A DNA stretch of 6,456 bases, from contig JAOUKW010000237.1 of the NCBI GenBank assembly GCA_029882335.1, positions 1-6,456 of the forward strand, given 5' to 3'. Every line of letters begins with the position of its first letter. Position 1 is the stretch's first letter. The DNA is from Candidatus Heimdallarchaeota archaeon. Its GTDB lineage: Archaea > Asgardarchaeota > Heimdallarchaeia > Heimdallarchaeales > Kariarchaeaceae. The notes beneath the pieces are model-generated. The model ran no database searches. It saw nothing but the letters and a program-made list of their open reading frames with translations, and was not told the origin of the DNA. Positions 6,456-6,456 of this stretch are shown here, piece by piece. The position numbers and the translations under genes are program-made.

Positions 6456-6456
6456 A

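Overview
The window is AT-rich with compact intergenic gaps and looks archaeal, most likely from an Asgard (Promethearchaeota) lineage. Three things point this way. The genes lack Shine-Dalgarno motifs and instead carry TATA-like boxes about 25-27 nt upstream of the ATG. There is a Ras-type small GTPase domain joined to helical repeats. There are surface proteins with Gly-Thr-Thr-Gly-Asn / Gly-Ile-Tyr-Asn type Ig-like repeats and a C-terminal membrane anchor. The lineage is inferred from gene content; there is no marker gene such as rRNA.

Layout, left to right. Bases 1-186 are non-coding and hold three inverted repeats. A gene at 187-1488 (minus) encodes a putative U1-like C2H2 zinc finger, a degenerate Ras-like GTPase domain and HEAT-like helical repeats. 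A roughly 400-base AT-rich gap (1489-1891) holds its promoter and a small hairpin. At 1892-2576 (minus) lies the broken 3' part of an Ig-like-repeat surface protein, with a frameshift near 2381-2384 and its 5' end missing. It abuts a plus-strand fragment (about 2587-2715) resembling the C-terminus of a PhnB-like VOC protein. A hairpin (2750-2781) separates this from an intact group II PLP-dependent decarboxylase (2793-4238, minus). The gap 4239-4502 shows only the decarboxylase promoter. A DUF1579-family gene follows (4503-4964, minus). Next is a gene broken by one in-frame stop (5107-5592, minus), tentatively of YbjN / secretion-chaperone-like type. The gap 5593-5870 has its promoter and a T-tract. 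The window closes inside a membrane-anchored acidic surface protein (5871-6455, minus, probably continuing to the right).

All intact genes are on the minus strand, but they do not look like an operon: each has its own gap and, where visible, its own TATA-like element. No shared pathway is evident. The region looks like accessory or housekeeping genes with gene decay in two places (1892-2715 and 5107-5592). The items most worth a second look are the zinc finger-GTPase-HEAT fusion, the Tyr-to-Phe position in the decarboxylase loop, and the double-truncation scar near 2580. No CRISPR array, rRNA, tRNA, insertion sequence or defence system was recognised.
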